Notes: generated from the letters alone by a model not told the origin. A stretch of 64,000 bases of DNA from Phormidesmis sp963789215 (GCA_963789215.1 CAWBJY010000013.1:186001-250000), one strand, 5' to 3'; numbered from the stretch's first letter, positions 26,301 through 36,523 are shown. A program made the numbers and translations.

Positions 26301-26689
26301 TATTATTCCGAATTAGTTAGGTACGTATTGCCGAGAAATACATCGCTCTAAAAGAAGCGTTTTCTTCCTCAACTTCATCTAATATAACAGTCTCTCATAA
26401 AGTACACATCTTTCTTAAGGAGTACTTAGCAATTATTTTTTATCAAAACCAAAGTCTATGAGCAGCGCTAAAAGGCTTGTTTTACAAAGATTTCAGAGTC
26501 TATACAGAAGGCAAAATCTCTAATTATAAGCAGCCAAATAAAAAAGGAAATCGCAGCCAAAAGGCGTACGTCTCTGGGCAAAAATTAGAAAATGAGGCGA
26601 TTAGTTTACACTTCTCAAAATATAGAGCCGAAGAAGTAAGCTATCACCACGTTCAAATAGCCGCATTCAAACAGACTCTAAATTTGGCC
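26301..26689 (-). promoter_or_regulatory. psbA upstream region, 389 bp
   Basis: On the minus strand TATATT (26381-26386) is a good -10 candidate. It leaves an 80-nt A/T-rich leader that includes AGGAAG and ends with AATAATAATG. No strong -35 at the normal spacing is seen, which is common for regulated psbA promoters. Upstream of it the sequence is A/T-rich. A plus-strand ORF (26477-26746) is present here but overlaps the MBOAT stop region and has no ribosome-binding site, so I do not call it. Confidence 0.5.
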
Positions 26690-28147
26690 TTAGAAATCGA
26701 AATAGATATAAGGTGCAGCTTCAGCAGGGGCAAGCACCCAGGCTAAGAAAAAGCAGATGGGTAGTAAGAACACTTTGATAGGCCAGCTAATTTGTAGCTT
26801 GAGGCCGCGCTGAATAGCGTAAGTAAATCCAATCAGTCCCACGAGGCCCACGAGCACTATGACAATTTGCGGACGGCTTAGGCCAGAAGGGTCGTAGTAA
26901 ACCTTTTGCGCAAACTGAACGTCAGCGGCGTAACCAAACAAATGATTCATAGCCAGACCGGCATCGCTAAGATTAGGTAGGCGAAAGAAAATCCAGCTAA
27001 AGAACACCGTGAGCTGAGTAATTGCCCAGGCTACGACAGTACCAGGTACGCTAGCCCAAAAAGCCGCTAGCGGCTTTACACGCTCTGCAAGTGAAATATT
27101 CAGGCGATGGACAATCAGCGCAGTTCCATGAATCGCACCCCAGACAATAAAACCCCAGCGATCGCCGTGCCAAACGCCAGCAATCAACATAATCAGCATC
27201 AAGTTGATGCAGGTTCTAGTAAGACCATTTCGAGATCCCCCTAGAGGAAAATAGAGATAGTTGCGCAGCCAGTCGCCTAGGGTAATGTGCCAGCGCCGCC
27301 AAAAAGCTGCAATGCTAGTTGAAAAATACGGAAAGTTGAAGTTTTGCGGCAGGTTGATGCCCAGTAGTAGCGCACTGCCTCGGGCAATATCGACATAGCC
27401 GCTAAAGTCTAGATAAAGCTGCAGTCCGTAAGCAAAAGCCAACAGCCAAATGTCGCCGCTCCCGGCTCTCGGCAGGCTGCTAGCGCTCAAATTTACCAGC
27501 AGCCCAATGCGATCGGCAATCAACAGCTTTTTAACCGCTCCTGAAGCAATCAGCCACAGTCCTTCTACGTTTTGACTAAGCGGCGGCAAAGAAAACGTTT
27601 TGAGCTGTCCGGTAAAGCTATGAAAGCGAGTAATCGGCCCAGAAAGCAGCTTGGGGAAAAAGAGCTTGTAAGCAGCAAAATCTAGCAGGCGATCGCTAGC
27701 AGGCGATCCTCGATACACATCGACTAGGTAAGCAATACACTCAAATGTAAAAAAGCTTAGCCCCCAGGGTATAAGCCAAACGGCGGCGTCTGTATTAAAG
27801 AATGAAACCGTAGGCGCTAGGTATTTGAACCCCAGGAGTAGCAGCGCGTTGAGAGCGATGCCAAGCACGAGCAGCCTAGTTCGTCTGCGCATCCAATCTG
27901 CCTGCTCGTACTGCCAGGCTTCGTTGGGAATACGCCAGTCTAGCGGAGCGCCAATCGCTTTGCCCAGCGCAAAGTTTAGCCCTACGAGCACCAGCATTAG
28001 CGGCACGTACTGTGCTTGCAAAGATCCGTAAAACAGTAGGCTGCTGATTAAAATAATCCACAGCTTATCGGAGCGATTGGGCATCACCCAATAGAGGATC
28101 ACCACAATCAGTAGAAAAAGACCGTAGAGAATAGACGGCTGAGTCAT
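26690..28147 (-). CDS. MBOAT-family O-acyltransferase (AlgI-like)
   Basis: The 485-aa multispanning membrane protein starts directly in a membrane segment (TQPSILYGLFLLIVVILYWV). It has about eleven further spans, the family's FPKLLSGPITRFHSF, and LQLYLDFSGYVDIARGSALLLGINLPQNFNFPY. WRRWHITLGDWLRNYLYFPLGGSRNG contains the first conserved His, and AGVWHGDRWGFIVWGAIHG the catalytic His near residue 325. AlgI-like MBOATs pass acetyl groups across the membrane to exopolysaccharides. It lies 91 bp downstream of the DUF1574/SGNH protein, which probably completes the transfer. A HIP1 octamer adjoins the catalytic region. Confidence 0.93.
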   Translation of the reverse strand: MTQPSILYGLFLLIVVILYWVMPNRSDKLWIILISSLLFYGSLQAQYVPLMLVLVGLNFALGKAIGAPLDWRIPNEAWQYEQADWMRRRTRLLVLGIALNALLLLGFKYLAPTVSFFNTDAAVWLIPWGLSFFTFECIAYLVDVYRGSPASDRLLDFAAYKLFFPKLLSGPITRFHSFTGQLKTFSLPPLSQNVEGLWLIASGAVKKLLIADRIGLLVNLSASSLPRAGSGDIWLLAFAYGLQLYLDFSGYVDIARGSALLLGINLPQNFNFPYFSTSIAAFWRRWHITLGDWLRNYLYFPLGGSRNGLTRTCINLMLIMLIAGVWHGDRWGFIVWGAIHGTALIVHRLNISLAERVKPLAAFWASVPGTVVAWAITQLTVFFSWIFFRLPNLSDAGLAMNHLFGYAADVQFAQKVYYDPSGLSRPQIVIVLVGLVGLIGFTYAIQRGLKLQISWPIKVFLLPICFFLAWVLAPAEAAPYIYFDF

Positions 28148-28238
28148 AGCGAATGACGATCAGGAAGAAGGGTTAGACGTGAATGTCAAACAGCACTCTA
28201 TCACTGCGAGGCCCCTGCAAGACGACTAACGAGCGCAG

Positions 28239-31200
28239 CTACGAGTCGGTGTTTTCATTGGGTAGAGGTTCTGGCCAGTCAATCAGCGGATCTTGAGCCA
28301 ATCGTCGAGAAACCTGATAGGCTCCGTAGCGGTTTAAGTGGCTAGGATCAGAGAAGTAGTCGTAGCGTTGAGGCCACAGTCGCCCTAGATCTCGAAAGGT
28401 AAACTCGGGATTAAGCGCATCTACTTCCGTCAGGTATTGCTGGAATTCTTGCTCCGCCTCTACCCGACGACTGTCTAAATATTCGTCGGTAAGGGGGGTG
28501 TTAACAAAGACAATCGGTAGCTGTTTTTCGGCTGAAAACTGAAGCAGCGAGGCCAAAGCATCTGACTGCTTACCGCTCATCCGAAAGGATTTGTAGTCGC
28601 CATCGTAAGCACCCGCGACCCTAGCGTGATCGTTGTAATAGGTCGCTGGATTGAACCGCGTAGATAAAGCCAAAAATCCGTCAAAGTCAATCAGGCTAGT
28701 TTCGCTCGGCAAACCCGTCGGGGTGTCTCCTGTTTGGGTGCTTTGCGGCTCTGAAGAAAAGGTCGGAACTATTCCCCCCATGCCTTGGCCTAGCGCCGCT
28801 CGAATTTTCCCTCTATGAACATAAGCTGACGAAACTTGCCCAAAAAATTCGCTGAGCTGCCGATCGGTAGCCCGCGCTCTAACCTTGATTAGATCGGCCA
28901 GGCTGCCCAGCGCTAAATCTTCGATACTGCCTGTCGAATCGCCTGCTTCTATCTGACGGTAGCCTTCTGATGAGGCGATCGCATTAAAAGTAAGGTCTGT
29001 CCGTCCACTATTAAACGCCCGTGCCCCGTCTGCCCAAACCACTATCTGCGGCAGTTGATCAGCAGGAATTAGCCGCCGCACAATCAAATCTACAACCTGC
29101 ACGGTCGCCCCATTAACACCAAAGTTAAAAACGCTTAAACCTTCATTGTCGGTAGCATCTAAAGCCTGACGCAGGGCCTCTGGGTCAACGCCTCTAAGCG
29201 CCCTAGAGCTGCCAATAACCAGCACATCTGGCGGGCCAAACTGAGCCACCCGGCGGCGGTAAAGAGCCAGTTTCTCATCGAGCTGCTGGCTGTCAAAAGA
29301 GGGCAGCGTAGAGCCTGCTAGCAGCGCTGAGGTAGACACGAAATCTTGCTGCGGGCTGTAGATCAGCTCGTCGTCGTTAATCGCCGAAGCAGTAAAATCG
29401 CGATCGCCGCCTGACTGCCCCTGACTCTGCTGCGCAAACGTTTCCTCAGCAAAACCGGCGCTATCAAAAACCTCACCGCGCTCAGAAGCATCCGGCGATC
29501 GCGGTAAGGTCAAATCGGTCTGATCGGTTTCAGCGTTATTCCAATCGAGTCCTGCTAGCTCCTCATCAAAGCTGCTAGGTTTCACTTTCTCTACGCCTAC
29601 GTTCGGTCTGCCACCTGTAGCCACGTCGGGTTCAGTTGCCAACACCTCAGGGGCCGCAGCCTGAGACAGCGTGCGGCCCACCATAAAGTCAAACTGAACG
29701 GCAATGAGCAAACCCACCGCGCCCCAAATCGCTGCCATCACCAGCCCTTCAGACTGAAAGGGACTAGGTAAGTTAGCAGAGCGCAGCGTTCCAGCATCCA
29801 AATTACCGGCATCTTCGGCAGGCGAAAACGCCTGGCTTTTTACCAGCGCATACCGCAAGGTCTGCATCAGCCAGGCGCCAACCTTAATGTCGCGCTCGGC
29901 TTCGTCCGGCCCGGTCAGGCTTTCGTCACTAACCGGGGTGATCAATTCGCCCGCGTAGGACTCTGAGGCCGCAAACTCTGGCTTAGCCTCAGGCACCATC
30001 CGCACGCGATAGGTATAGTCGCGGCTGTGGCTCCAAATAGGCTGCTTTTGACCCGCTCGCCGACCATATAGCCGAATGCCCTCAATCTCAGGCACTTTCA
30101 GCGGCTCTAAAGTTTGATCGACGAGCGGCACAATCGCTCGCTTAGGCGGACAGACCGGGCCGTCTGTCATCACATGCAACAGCTTGTCTTTAAGCAAAAG
30201 CTGGACGCGAATACCGCCAGAGCTAAGCTGCTCGTTGATATCGGGATTGAGCGATCGCGTCAGGCAATAGGCTAGCGCAGGCATATTGCCTTTAGCGGCT
30301 AACGTCGCCGATGATTCGGCCAGATCCGGCTGGGTCGCCGCCGGTAAATCAATTCCCCTGAGCCATTCTGGGCTAATGTCATCTGTCGATGGCCCATAGA
30401 GCATGGCTCTAGCCAACCCTTGAGGGGCAATGCCAATCAGCAGACTAGATAGCTCTCTAACGAGATCGTTAATATTAGTAGACGACAAGGATCGAGGCGC
30501 TGCGGGTACATCAGCTTGGGCCTCCTGGCGAACCGGATAGCTAATGAGATGAAGCGTAGCCTGCTTAACTTCTGCAACCAGCTTAAGACCATAGCGTTTG
30601 GCCACCGAATTGGCGAGTTTGGCCAGGGCTAAAACATCGCCCCAACGCACCCACTCCCACAGCATTTCCTCGGGCGGTGTCAAGTCAACGCGCAGTCGCC
30701 AATCGGAAGCGGCTTCGCCCGTCACTTGAATCGTAATCACCGCATCTTGAAACTGATGGAGTCGCAGCTGTCTTAGCCGCTGAGCAATCGGCTCAGCAAT
30801 CAGCAGCGGATCTGGGCTGTAGCTAGCCGAGCAAAAAATCCACAGCCTAGAAACCAAATCGCTAGCATCTGTATCCGCAGCGCTGTAGCTTAACGGGCGA
30901 TGGGCAGATTTCGTCTCAGTCGCGATCGCCGGTTCGGTCGTAGCATCCTCAAGCGCAGCCCTGTCCGACTTAGATTCAGACTCTTCGGACTCGCTAATTC
31001 GAGCGGAAATTACCGATTTGGATCGTCGGGCCTTACCAGGCACAACTCTAGCGCTCACGGCCACGCCAACGTTAAGCGCACTTAGCGCTTCGCTCAAGTA
31101 GCGGGCGATCGCCTCCGAGTCGCCTTGGCGAGCCAAACTAATATCTGAAAGCTGCTCCGGCGAAGCGGGTAGCGCCGAACGCTGAATGACTTTGGCCGCT

Positions 31201-31577
31201 AGTTTACTATCCTCTGCGCCCTCGACTAGCCGCGTTAGGTGCCGCGCTAGCCGGTTAAGATAAATAGGAGCGCTCCAGACCGGCTTAGCGGCCTGATCTC
31301 GGCGGTTATAAACGTAAACTTGATGAACCTCGGGAAACTCTGCTTCGAGCCGGGCCTTAGTAGCCGGCTCCATCAGCGATCGCACCAATCGCATCAGCAC
31401 GTAATCTTTGGGCAGCTCCGCCGATACCGACTCACACAAAACATGCAGAATATTGCCGCGCAGCCGAACCTTAATATCTGTAGTACGACTATCCTCTGTC
31501 CGCAGGATAACGTCCTTCAGCCAGGGGAGTAATGCAGCCGGATCGGCTTCAGTTTGTTTAGGAGATTGACCCAACAT
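28239..31577 (-). CDS. DUF1574 protein with N-terminal repeats and SGNH-like C-terminal domain
   Basis: The 1112-aa protein has three parts. Residues 1-600 hold at least three copies of a ~150-residue module (VRLRGNILHVLCES; VDLTPPEEMLWEWVRWGDV; VQLLLKDKLLHVMTD). These have a mixed alpha/beta pattern, repeated VYNRR/LYGRR strands and acidic spacers. A membrane span follows (AAIWGAVGLLIAVQFDFMV, about 610-630), then an acidic linker. The C-terminal domain (about 780-1100) has VLVIGSSRALRGVDP (Ser near 787), FNFGVNGATVQVVD and SDPSHLNRYGAYQ, the block I, block II and DxxH signs of an SGNH-like esterase, as in DUF1574 and AlgJ/AlgX. Probable role: polysaccharide acetylation with the neighbouring MBOAT. 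The N-terminal module's role is unknown. Confidence 0.85.
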   Translation of the reverse strand: MLGQSPKQTEADPAALLPWLKDVILRTEDSRTTDIKVRLRGNILHVLCESVSAELPKDYVLMRLVRSLMEPATKARLEAEFPEVHQVYVYNRRDQAAKPVWSAPIYLNRLARHLTRLVEGAEDSKLAAKVIQRSALPASPEQLSDISLARQGDSEAIARYLSEALSALNVGVAVSARVVPGKARRSKSVISARISESEESESKSDRAALEDATTEPAIATETKSAHRPLSYSAADTDASDLVSRLWIFCSASYSPDPLLIAEPIAQRLRQLRLHQFQDAVITIQVTGEAASDWRLRVDLTPPEEMLWEWVRWGDVLALAKLANSVAKRYGLKLVAEVKQATLHLISYPVRQEAQADVPAAPRSLSSTNINDLVRELSSLLIGIAPQGLARAMLYGPSTDDISPEWLRGIDLPAATQPDLAESSATLAAKGNMPALAYCLTRSLNPDINEQLSSGGIRVQLLLKDKLLHVMTDGPVCPPKRAIVPLVDQTLEPLKVPEIEGIRLYGRRAGQKQPIWSHSRDYTYRVRMVPEAKPEFAASESYAGELITPVSDESLTGPDEAERDIKVGAWLMQTLRYALVKSQAFSPAEDAGNLDAGTLRSANLPSPFQSEGLVMAAIWGAVGLLIAVQFDFMVGRTLSQAAAPEVLATEPDVATGGRPNVGVEKVKPSSFDEELAGLDWNNAETDQTDLTLPRSPDASERGEVFDSAGFAEETFAQQSQGQSGGDRDFTASAINDDELIYSPQQDFVSTSALLAGSTLPSFDSQQLDEKLALYRRRVAQFGPPDVLVIGSSRALRGVDPEALRQALDATDNEGLSVFNFGVNGATVQVVDLIVRRLIPADQLPQIVVWADGARAFNSGRTDLTFNAIASSEGYRQIEAGDSTGSIEDLALGSLADLIKVRARATDRQLSEFFGQVSSAYVHRGKIRAALGQGMGGIVPTFSSEPQSTQTGDTPTGLPSETSLIDFDGFLALSTRFNPATYYNDHARVAGAYDGDYKSFRMSGKQSDALASLLQFSAEKQLPIVFVNTPLTDEYLDSRRVEAEQEFQQYLTEVDALNPEFTFRDLGRLWPQRYDYFSDPSHLNRYGAYQVSRRLAQDPLIDWPEPLPNENTDS

Positions 31578-32125
31578 ACATCTCTTAGAGAGCAGACTTA
31601 AAAATACTAGAGAACAGACTTAAAAATGCTAGAGAGCAGACTTAAAAATACAAATCTATCTATAGCGCAACCAGCCAATCTGCGCTCAGCTAAATCTTAC
31701 ACAGTAGCGATAAAAATTAGCCGACTACCGGCAGCTATCTACTCATAACATCCGCTAGTAAATAGTCCTTTAGCCATTCATTTCATCAGGCTAACAGCTA
31801 GAACCTTCTGACACTCGCTGCATTTTAGGGCATGTTCGTGCATTTCACACTAGTAAATATTAGGCGATCGCACAATGCAATCTCAACCATCCGGTCTTGC
31901 ATAATCATCCCGTACGCACCAGACGCTGCGCTTAAAGCACTGCTCAAACGCTCTAAAATCGCTGCTGCTGAATTGCTGCTGCTGAGCGATCTAGCAAGCG
32001 GTTAAGCAGTTTCAAACCCACGCAAGCCCGTAAGACTAGCTAATAGCTACCAGATAGCAGATGATAAAGACTAGGATAAGTTCAGTCTATTCTACGTATA
32101 CAGTCATCTCTTTATACGCAAATCT
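31578..32125. other. Intergenic region, 548 bp
   Basis: Between the divergent DUF1574 gene and the small protein at 32126. It contains the 22-bp repeat listed separately and one HIP1 octamer (31863-31870). No gene or conserved RNA fold is visible. The start-proximal part (31578-31660) holds promoter-like A/T-rich repeats. Confidence 0.5.
31588..31651. repeat. 22-bp tandem repeat upstream of DUF1574 gene
   Basis: Three near-identical units (core GAGCAGACTTAAAAATACTA) start at 31588, 31610 and 31632. The array begins 10 bp before the DUF1574 start codon on the minus strand, so it falls in its leader or promoter. Copy-number change here could alter expression. Confidence 0.75.
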
Positions 32126-32341
32126 ATGCAGTCATTTCGCCAGTCAGAAACCACTTCTCCGCCCAGACTTCCTATTCAGCTTCCGCTAGCGACAGAAGTC
32201 ATTATTAGCCTTAGCAGCCTGCCGTTAGTCTCCTTATTGGCCCTAGGCCATGTCGTTGCCAATAGCCTAGCCGACGTCGGCCAAGCCAGCGAAGAACTAT
32301 TTAGAGGCGATCGGCTACCGAGCCTGCCGCTCATGAAATAA
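32126..32341 (+). CDS. Small conserved cyanobacterial protein upstream of ppc
   Basis: The 71-aa protein has a polar N-terminus, a central hydrophobic stretch (LATEVIISLSSLPLVSLLALGHVVAN) and the C-terminal SEELFRGDRLPSLPL motif. I recall an (E/D)xLFRG(D)RLP motif in small cyanobacterial proteins. Function unknown. The hydrophobic part could be membrane-associated. Starts with ATG 32126; no clear ribosome-binding site. It precedes ppc by 298 bp. Confidence 0.55.
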   Translation: MQSFRQSETTSPPRLPIQLPLATEVIISLSSLPLVSLLALGHVVANSLADVGQASEELFRGDRLPSLPLMK

Positions 32342-32639
32342 TGGCCAAAGCAGTTGGCAATAGACGCTAATAAAGAAGCGTTGAGAAAAGACGTCGCGTT
32401 GAATCACTATTGTCCAAGTTGTAACCCCAAAGATTTCTGTTCAAGCGGTCTTTAGGCAGTCTAGTCTTTAGGCAGTCTATAAGTAGTTGTCGTTAAGTCG
32501 TCTGCCAACGGCTCTAACAGAGATAGTGCAACCTTATATTTCCAAATCGCCATAATGCTTCATTAAAACCACCCCGCCCTGTCCCCAAAACTTCTACAAT
32601 CATGGCGAGCAAATTTCGCCTACGTGGCGTCTTATCTGC

Positions 32640-35600
32640 ATGAGTTCGATCCTCTCCTCAAAAGGCCCCTATTCAAGGAAACCCGTGCCCACGACCCTTA
32701 CCAACGCATCCAAAGCCGCTGTTACTTCCGCCGCCGCTGTTAATCCCCACGACTGGCTGTTGCGCAACCGACTCAAAAGCGTAGAAGAAACCTGGACAGC
32801 CGTCCTTCAAGACGAGTGCGGCCCTGATTTAGTAGCTCTTTTGACCAGGCTGCGCCAGCTCTGCGCCCCCGATGGCCAGGCAAAAGCAGCCGATGCTGCG
32901 CCAGTACTGCAGCTAATCGAAGAACTAGAATTAGACGATGCCATTAAGATGGCGAGAGCCTTTGCGCTTTACTTTCAGCTCATTAATATCGTTGAGCAGC
33001 ACTACGAGCAGCGCGGCCAGCAAAGACAATACCGGGCCGCCTACGAAGATGCTGCGGTGGCCTCAGCTAGCCTTGAGCATCCATCCAGTCGGCTGCCTGA
33101 GCGCTACTCCGAAGATCACAACTTAAACGGCGATAATCCGCTAGGTGAGTCGATCGCCGAAACTAGAGGACTAGGCGAGGCTACGACAGCTGGCGGCGAC
33201 GTAGGCACCTTTTACTGGCTATTTCCTACGCTAAAGCGGCTAAACGTGCCGCCTCGGATGATTCAGCGTTTGCTAGATCAGCTAGACGTGCGCTTGGTCT
33301 TTACGGCCCACCCAACCGAGATTGTGCGCCACACCATTCGCGACAAGCAGCGGCGCATCTCTGCCATTTTACGGCAGCTAGATAACGAAGAAGAAGGCGC
33401 CAGATCGCTAGGCTTACTCTCTTCTTGGGAAGCCAAAGATCTACAGGCGCAGCTAATTGAAGAAATTCGCCTCTGGTGGCGCACCGACGAACTGCACCAG
33501 TTTAAGCCTTCTGTACTCGACGAAGTAGACTTTACCCTGCACTACTTCGACGTTGTTCTTTTCGATACTATTCCTCAGCTCTATCAGCGCATTTGCCGCG
33601 CCTTACAGGCGACCTACCCGCAGTTAACGCCCCCAAAACAGAACTTCTGTCGGTTTGGCTCCTGGGTAGGCAGCGACCGAGACGGCAACCCGTCGGTAAC
33701 GCCGCAGGTAACTTGGAAAACAGCCAATTACCAGCGCAACATGGTCATTGGCAAATACATCCACTCGGTGCGCAACCTCACTGAGCTACTGAGCCTATCG
33801 CTGCACTGGAGTGAAGTGCTACCCGACCTGCTCGAATCGCTCGAAGAAGATCAAACTCAGATGCCGGGCATCTACGAGGAGCTAGCCATACGCTATCGCC
33901 AAGAGCCTTACCGCCTCAAGCTGGCCTACATCGAAGAACGGCTGCTTGAAACTAGAGCGCGATCCAAAAAGCTCTACAACGGCGACTATTTACAAGAGCA
34001 AGAAGCCAATCCTGAAGCTAGCGCGGCCAGCGGATACATCTACAAGTCCGGCGACGATTTCTTACATGAACTAAAGCTGATTCAAAGCAACCTGAAAGAG
34101 ACGGGTTTAGTTTGCCAGGATCTAGAGGAGCTGATTTGCCAGGTTGAGATTTACGGCTTTAATTTGGCCCAGCTAGACGTGCGGCAAGAAAGTACCAACC
34201 ACTCGGATGCCATCAACGAAATTGTTGAGTATTTAGGCGTACTAGAAAAGCCCTACAACGATCTAAGCGAAGCTGAAAAGACAGCGTGGCTCACAGGCGA
34301 GCTAAAAACGCGGCGTCCACTGATTCCAGGTGAGCTTTCTTTTTCTGACAAAGCCAACGAAATAATTTCGACTTTTCGGATGGTGCGCAAGCTGCATCAG
34401 GAGTTCGGCCCCGGTATCTGCCAGAGCTACATCATTAGCATGAGCCATACGGCCAGCGATCTATTAGAAGTAGCGCTGTTAGCTAAAGAAGCAGGACTCT
34501 ACGATCCAGCGACAGGCATTAGCGCAATTAAAATTGTGCCGCTGTTTGAGACGGTAGAAGACCTGCGCCGCGCACCCGATGTGATGCAACAGCTATGGGA
34601 GTTGCCTTTGTACAGGGCCATGCTACAGGGCGGATATGAGGCGCTAGAAGCGGCTAAGACCAAGCCGGAAGAAGCTGAAACGTCTCTACAAGAGGTGATG
34701 CTAGGCTACTCGGACAGCAATAAAGACTCCGGATTCTTAAGCAGCAATTGGGAGATCCACAAGGCGCAGCAGGCTTTACAGGCGATCGCAGATAACTACA
34801 CGGTGGCGCTGCGCATTTTCCACGGTCGAGGTGGCTCCGTAGGACGAGGCGGCGGCCCTGCTTACGAGGCGATTTTGGCTCAGCCCGGTCGCAGCGTGGA
34901 TGGCCGCATCAAGATCACCGAGCAGGGCGAAGTGCTGGCGTCCAAGTACAACTTGCCCGATCTCGCGCTTTACAACCTGGAGACAGTAACCACTGCGGTC
35001 ATTCAAGGCAGCGTTTTGGGCAGCACGTTCGACAGCATTGAGCCTTGGAACGAGATTATGGAGCGGCTAAGCGTGCGATCGCGCGAACACTACCGCGCCC
35101 TAATCTATGAGCAGCCCGATCTAGTGGAATTCTTCCACCAAGTAACGCCCATCCAAGAGATCTCGCAGCTACAGATCAGCTCCCGCCCGGCTCGCCGCAA
35201 AGGCAAGCGCAACCTAGACGGGTTGCGAGCAATTCCCTGGGTATTTAGCTGGACGCAAACTCGCTTTCTGCTACCTTCCTGGTACGGCGTGGGTACGGCG
35301 CTCAGCGAACTGCTAGCCGAAAACCCCGAGGAGCATTTAACGCTGCTGCGCTCTTTCTATGCCAAATGGCCCTTCTTTAAAATGGTGATTTCTAAAGTAG
35401 AGATGACCCTTTCTAAAGTGGACTTACAAATCGCGCAGCACTATGTGAGCCAGCTTAGCAGCGACGAAAAGCGCGAAGATTTTCAAAAGATGTTCGACCA
35501 GATTGCCGCTGAGTTTTACCTCACGCGCGAAGTGATTTTGACCATCACTAATCACGAGCGGCTGCTAGATGGCGATCCGAGTTTGCAACGTTCTGTGCAG

Positions 35601-35783
35601 TTGCGAAACGGTACGATTGTGCCGCTAAGTTTCTTGCAAGTAGCGCTGCTAAAGCGCCTGAGAGAATACGGCAATGACGCAGTGACCGGACGGGTGCGAT
35701 CGCGCTACAGCAAGGGCGAACTCTTACGAGGCGCACTCCTAACCATCAACGGTGTCGCAGCGGGGATGCGCAACACAGGCTGA
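32640..35783 (+). CDS. ppc: Phosphoenolpyruvate carboxylase
   Basis: Ppc carboxylates PEP to oxaloacetate, supplying the TCA cycle. The 1047-aa size fits cyanobacterial enzymes. Catalytic signatures are RLVFTAHPTEIVR (His near 222), GYSDSNKDSGFLSSNW (near 690-705), and the glycine loop FHGRGGSVGRGGGPAYEAI. The late QTRFLLPSWYGVG and the C-terminal MRNTG, needed for activity, are present. The first ~100 residues are poorly conserved, and I see no plant-type N-terminal phosphorylation motif. The ATG at 32640 is the natural start. It is monocistronic, followed by a perfect 9-bp hairpin. Confidence 0.98.
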   Translation: MSSILSSKGPYSRKPVPTTLTNASKAAVTSAAAVNPHDWLLRNRLKSVEETWTAVLQDECGPDLVALLTRLRQLCAPDGQAKAADAAPVLQLIEELELDDAIKMARAFALYFQLINIVEQHYEQRGQQRQYRAAYEDAAVASASLEHPSSRLPERYSEDHNLNGDNPLGESIAETRGLGEATTAGGDVGTFYWLFPTLKRLNVPPRMIQRLLDQLDVRLVFTAHPTEIVRHTIRDKQRRISAILRQLDNEEEGARSLGLLSSWEAKDLQAQLIEEIRLWWRTDELHQFKPSVLDEVDFTLHYFDVVLFDTIPQLYQRICRALQATYPQLTPPKQNFCRFGSWVGSDRDGNPSVTPQVTWKTANYQRNMVIGKYIHSVRNLTELLSLSLHWSEVLPDLLESLEEDQTQMPGIYEELAIRYRQEPYRLKLAYIEERLLETRARSKKLYNGDYLQEQEANPEASAASGYIYKSGDDFLHELKLIQSNLKETGLVCQDLEELICQVEIYGFNLAQLDVRQESTNHSDAINEIVEYLGVLEKPYNDLSEAEKTAWLTGELKTRRPLIPGELSFSDKANEIISTFRMVRKLHQEFGPGICQSYIISMSHTASDLLEVALLAKEAGLYDPATGISAIKIVPLFETVEDLRRAPDVMQQLWELPLYRAMLQGGYEALEAAKTKPEEAETSLQEVMLGYSDSNKDSGFLSSNWEIHKAQQALQAIADNYTVALRIFHGRGGSVGRGGGPAYEAILAQPGRSVDGRIKITEQGEVLASKYNLPDLALYNLETVTTAVIQGSVLGSTFDSIEPWNEIMERLSVRSREHYRALIYEQPDLVEFFHQVTPIQEISQLQISSRPARRKGKRNLDGLRAIPWVFSWTQTRFLLPSWYGVGTALSELLAENPEEHLTLLRSFYAKWPFFKMVISKVEMTLSKVDLQIAQHYVSQLSSDEKREDFQKMFDQIAAEFYLTREVILTITNHERLLDGDPSLQRSVQLRNGTIVPLSFLQVALLKRLREYGNDAVTGRVRSRYSKGELLRGALLTINGVAAGMRNTG

Positions 35784-35823
35784 TGGTTGAAACGAGGCTT
35801 TGCCTCTCAACAAATTGCCTCAA

Positions 35824-35850
35824 CAAATTGCCTCAAATTGGGGCAATTTG
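35824..35850 (+). terminator. Hairpin downstream of ppc
   Basis: CAAATTGCC (35824-35832) and GGCAATTTG (35842-35850) are perfectly complementary, with a 9-nt loop. There is no U-tract, so termination would be weak or Rho-type. A second CAACAAATTGCCT copy precedes the left arm. Confidence 0.5.
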
Positions 35851-36013
35851 TACGTAGTACTCGCTAAACATCGTCGCCTCATGACTTTGCCTTCGCGATC
35901 GCACCGTTGACCTGCGGCCCTGTGGTAAGTTATTACCTGCATTAATCAAGTTAGTGTGGTATGAAATCTAACGATTTTCATCCTGCTACTTACCTAATTG
36001 TGAGGAGTTTGAG

Positions 36014-36523
36014 ATGATCGCTGGTTTTGGTAAACGGTTGACGAGACATCTATTGGGCTTAGCGGCTTGCACGGTTAGCGGTTTAGCGATCGCCTTTGCT
36101 TTTCAAGCGCCTGCTAGCGCCCAAGCTGCTTACGGTAGCTACGTCGGTATCGGCGGCGGCATCGGCTTGGGCGACAACAGCGACTTTGCGCTAGTGCTCA
36201 ACGGTCGATACAACATTCTAGAACTCCCGATCTCTATTCGCGGCACGGCCTTTATCGGCGACGGCTCTGCGTTTGTGCCAACGGTTTCTTACGACTATCC
36301 CATCAATTTCAACACCGAAGTGTATGTCGGGCTAGGGGCTTCTTTTGCCAGCGATGGTTCCCCGGTTGGCGACAATTCAGCCTTCGTCATTCAGCCCGGC
36401 GTAGACTATACCAAGCCTGACAGCAACTTAGTAGTCTTCGGCAGCGCCATTTTTGCTATCGGCGGTGAATCAGGCGGTGGAACCGCAACGGCTGTTCAGA
36501 GCGGCGTCGGTATCCAGTTCTAA
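36014..36523 (+). CDS. Secreted small beta-barrel protein
   Basis: The 169-aa protein has a signal peptide (basic start, hydrophobic run LLGLAACTVSGLAIAFAF, cleavage after ASAQA, about residue 38). The mature part is built of short alternating strands rich in Gly and aromatic residues (YGSYVGIGGGIGLGDNSDFALVLNGRYN; TEVYVGLGASF). It ends in VQSGVGIQF, with the C-terminal Phe seen in outer-membrane barrels. It is likely an 8-strand outer-membrane protein of unknown role. Its ATG follows a GGAG ribosome-binding site. Monocistronic. Confidence 0.7.
   Translation: MIAGFGKRLTRHLLGLAACTVSGLAIAFAFQAPASAQAAYGSYVGIGGGIGLGDNSDFALVLNGRYNILELPISIRGTAFIGDGSAFVPTVSYDYPINFNTEVYVGLGASFASDGSPVGDNSAFVIQPGVDYTKPDSNLVVFGSAIFAIGGESGGGTATAVQSGVGIQF

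Noticed and set aside
26477..26746. 89-aa plus-strand ORF between psbA and MBOAT genes
   Set aside because: No ribosome-binding site, overlaps the MBOAT 3' end, Lys-rich composition typical of A/T-rich non-coding DNA.
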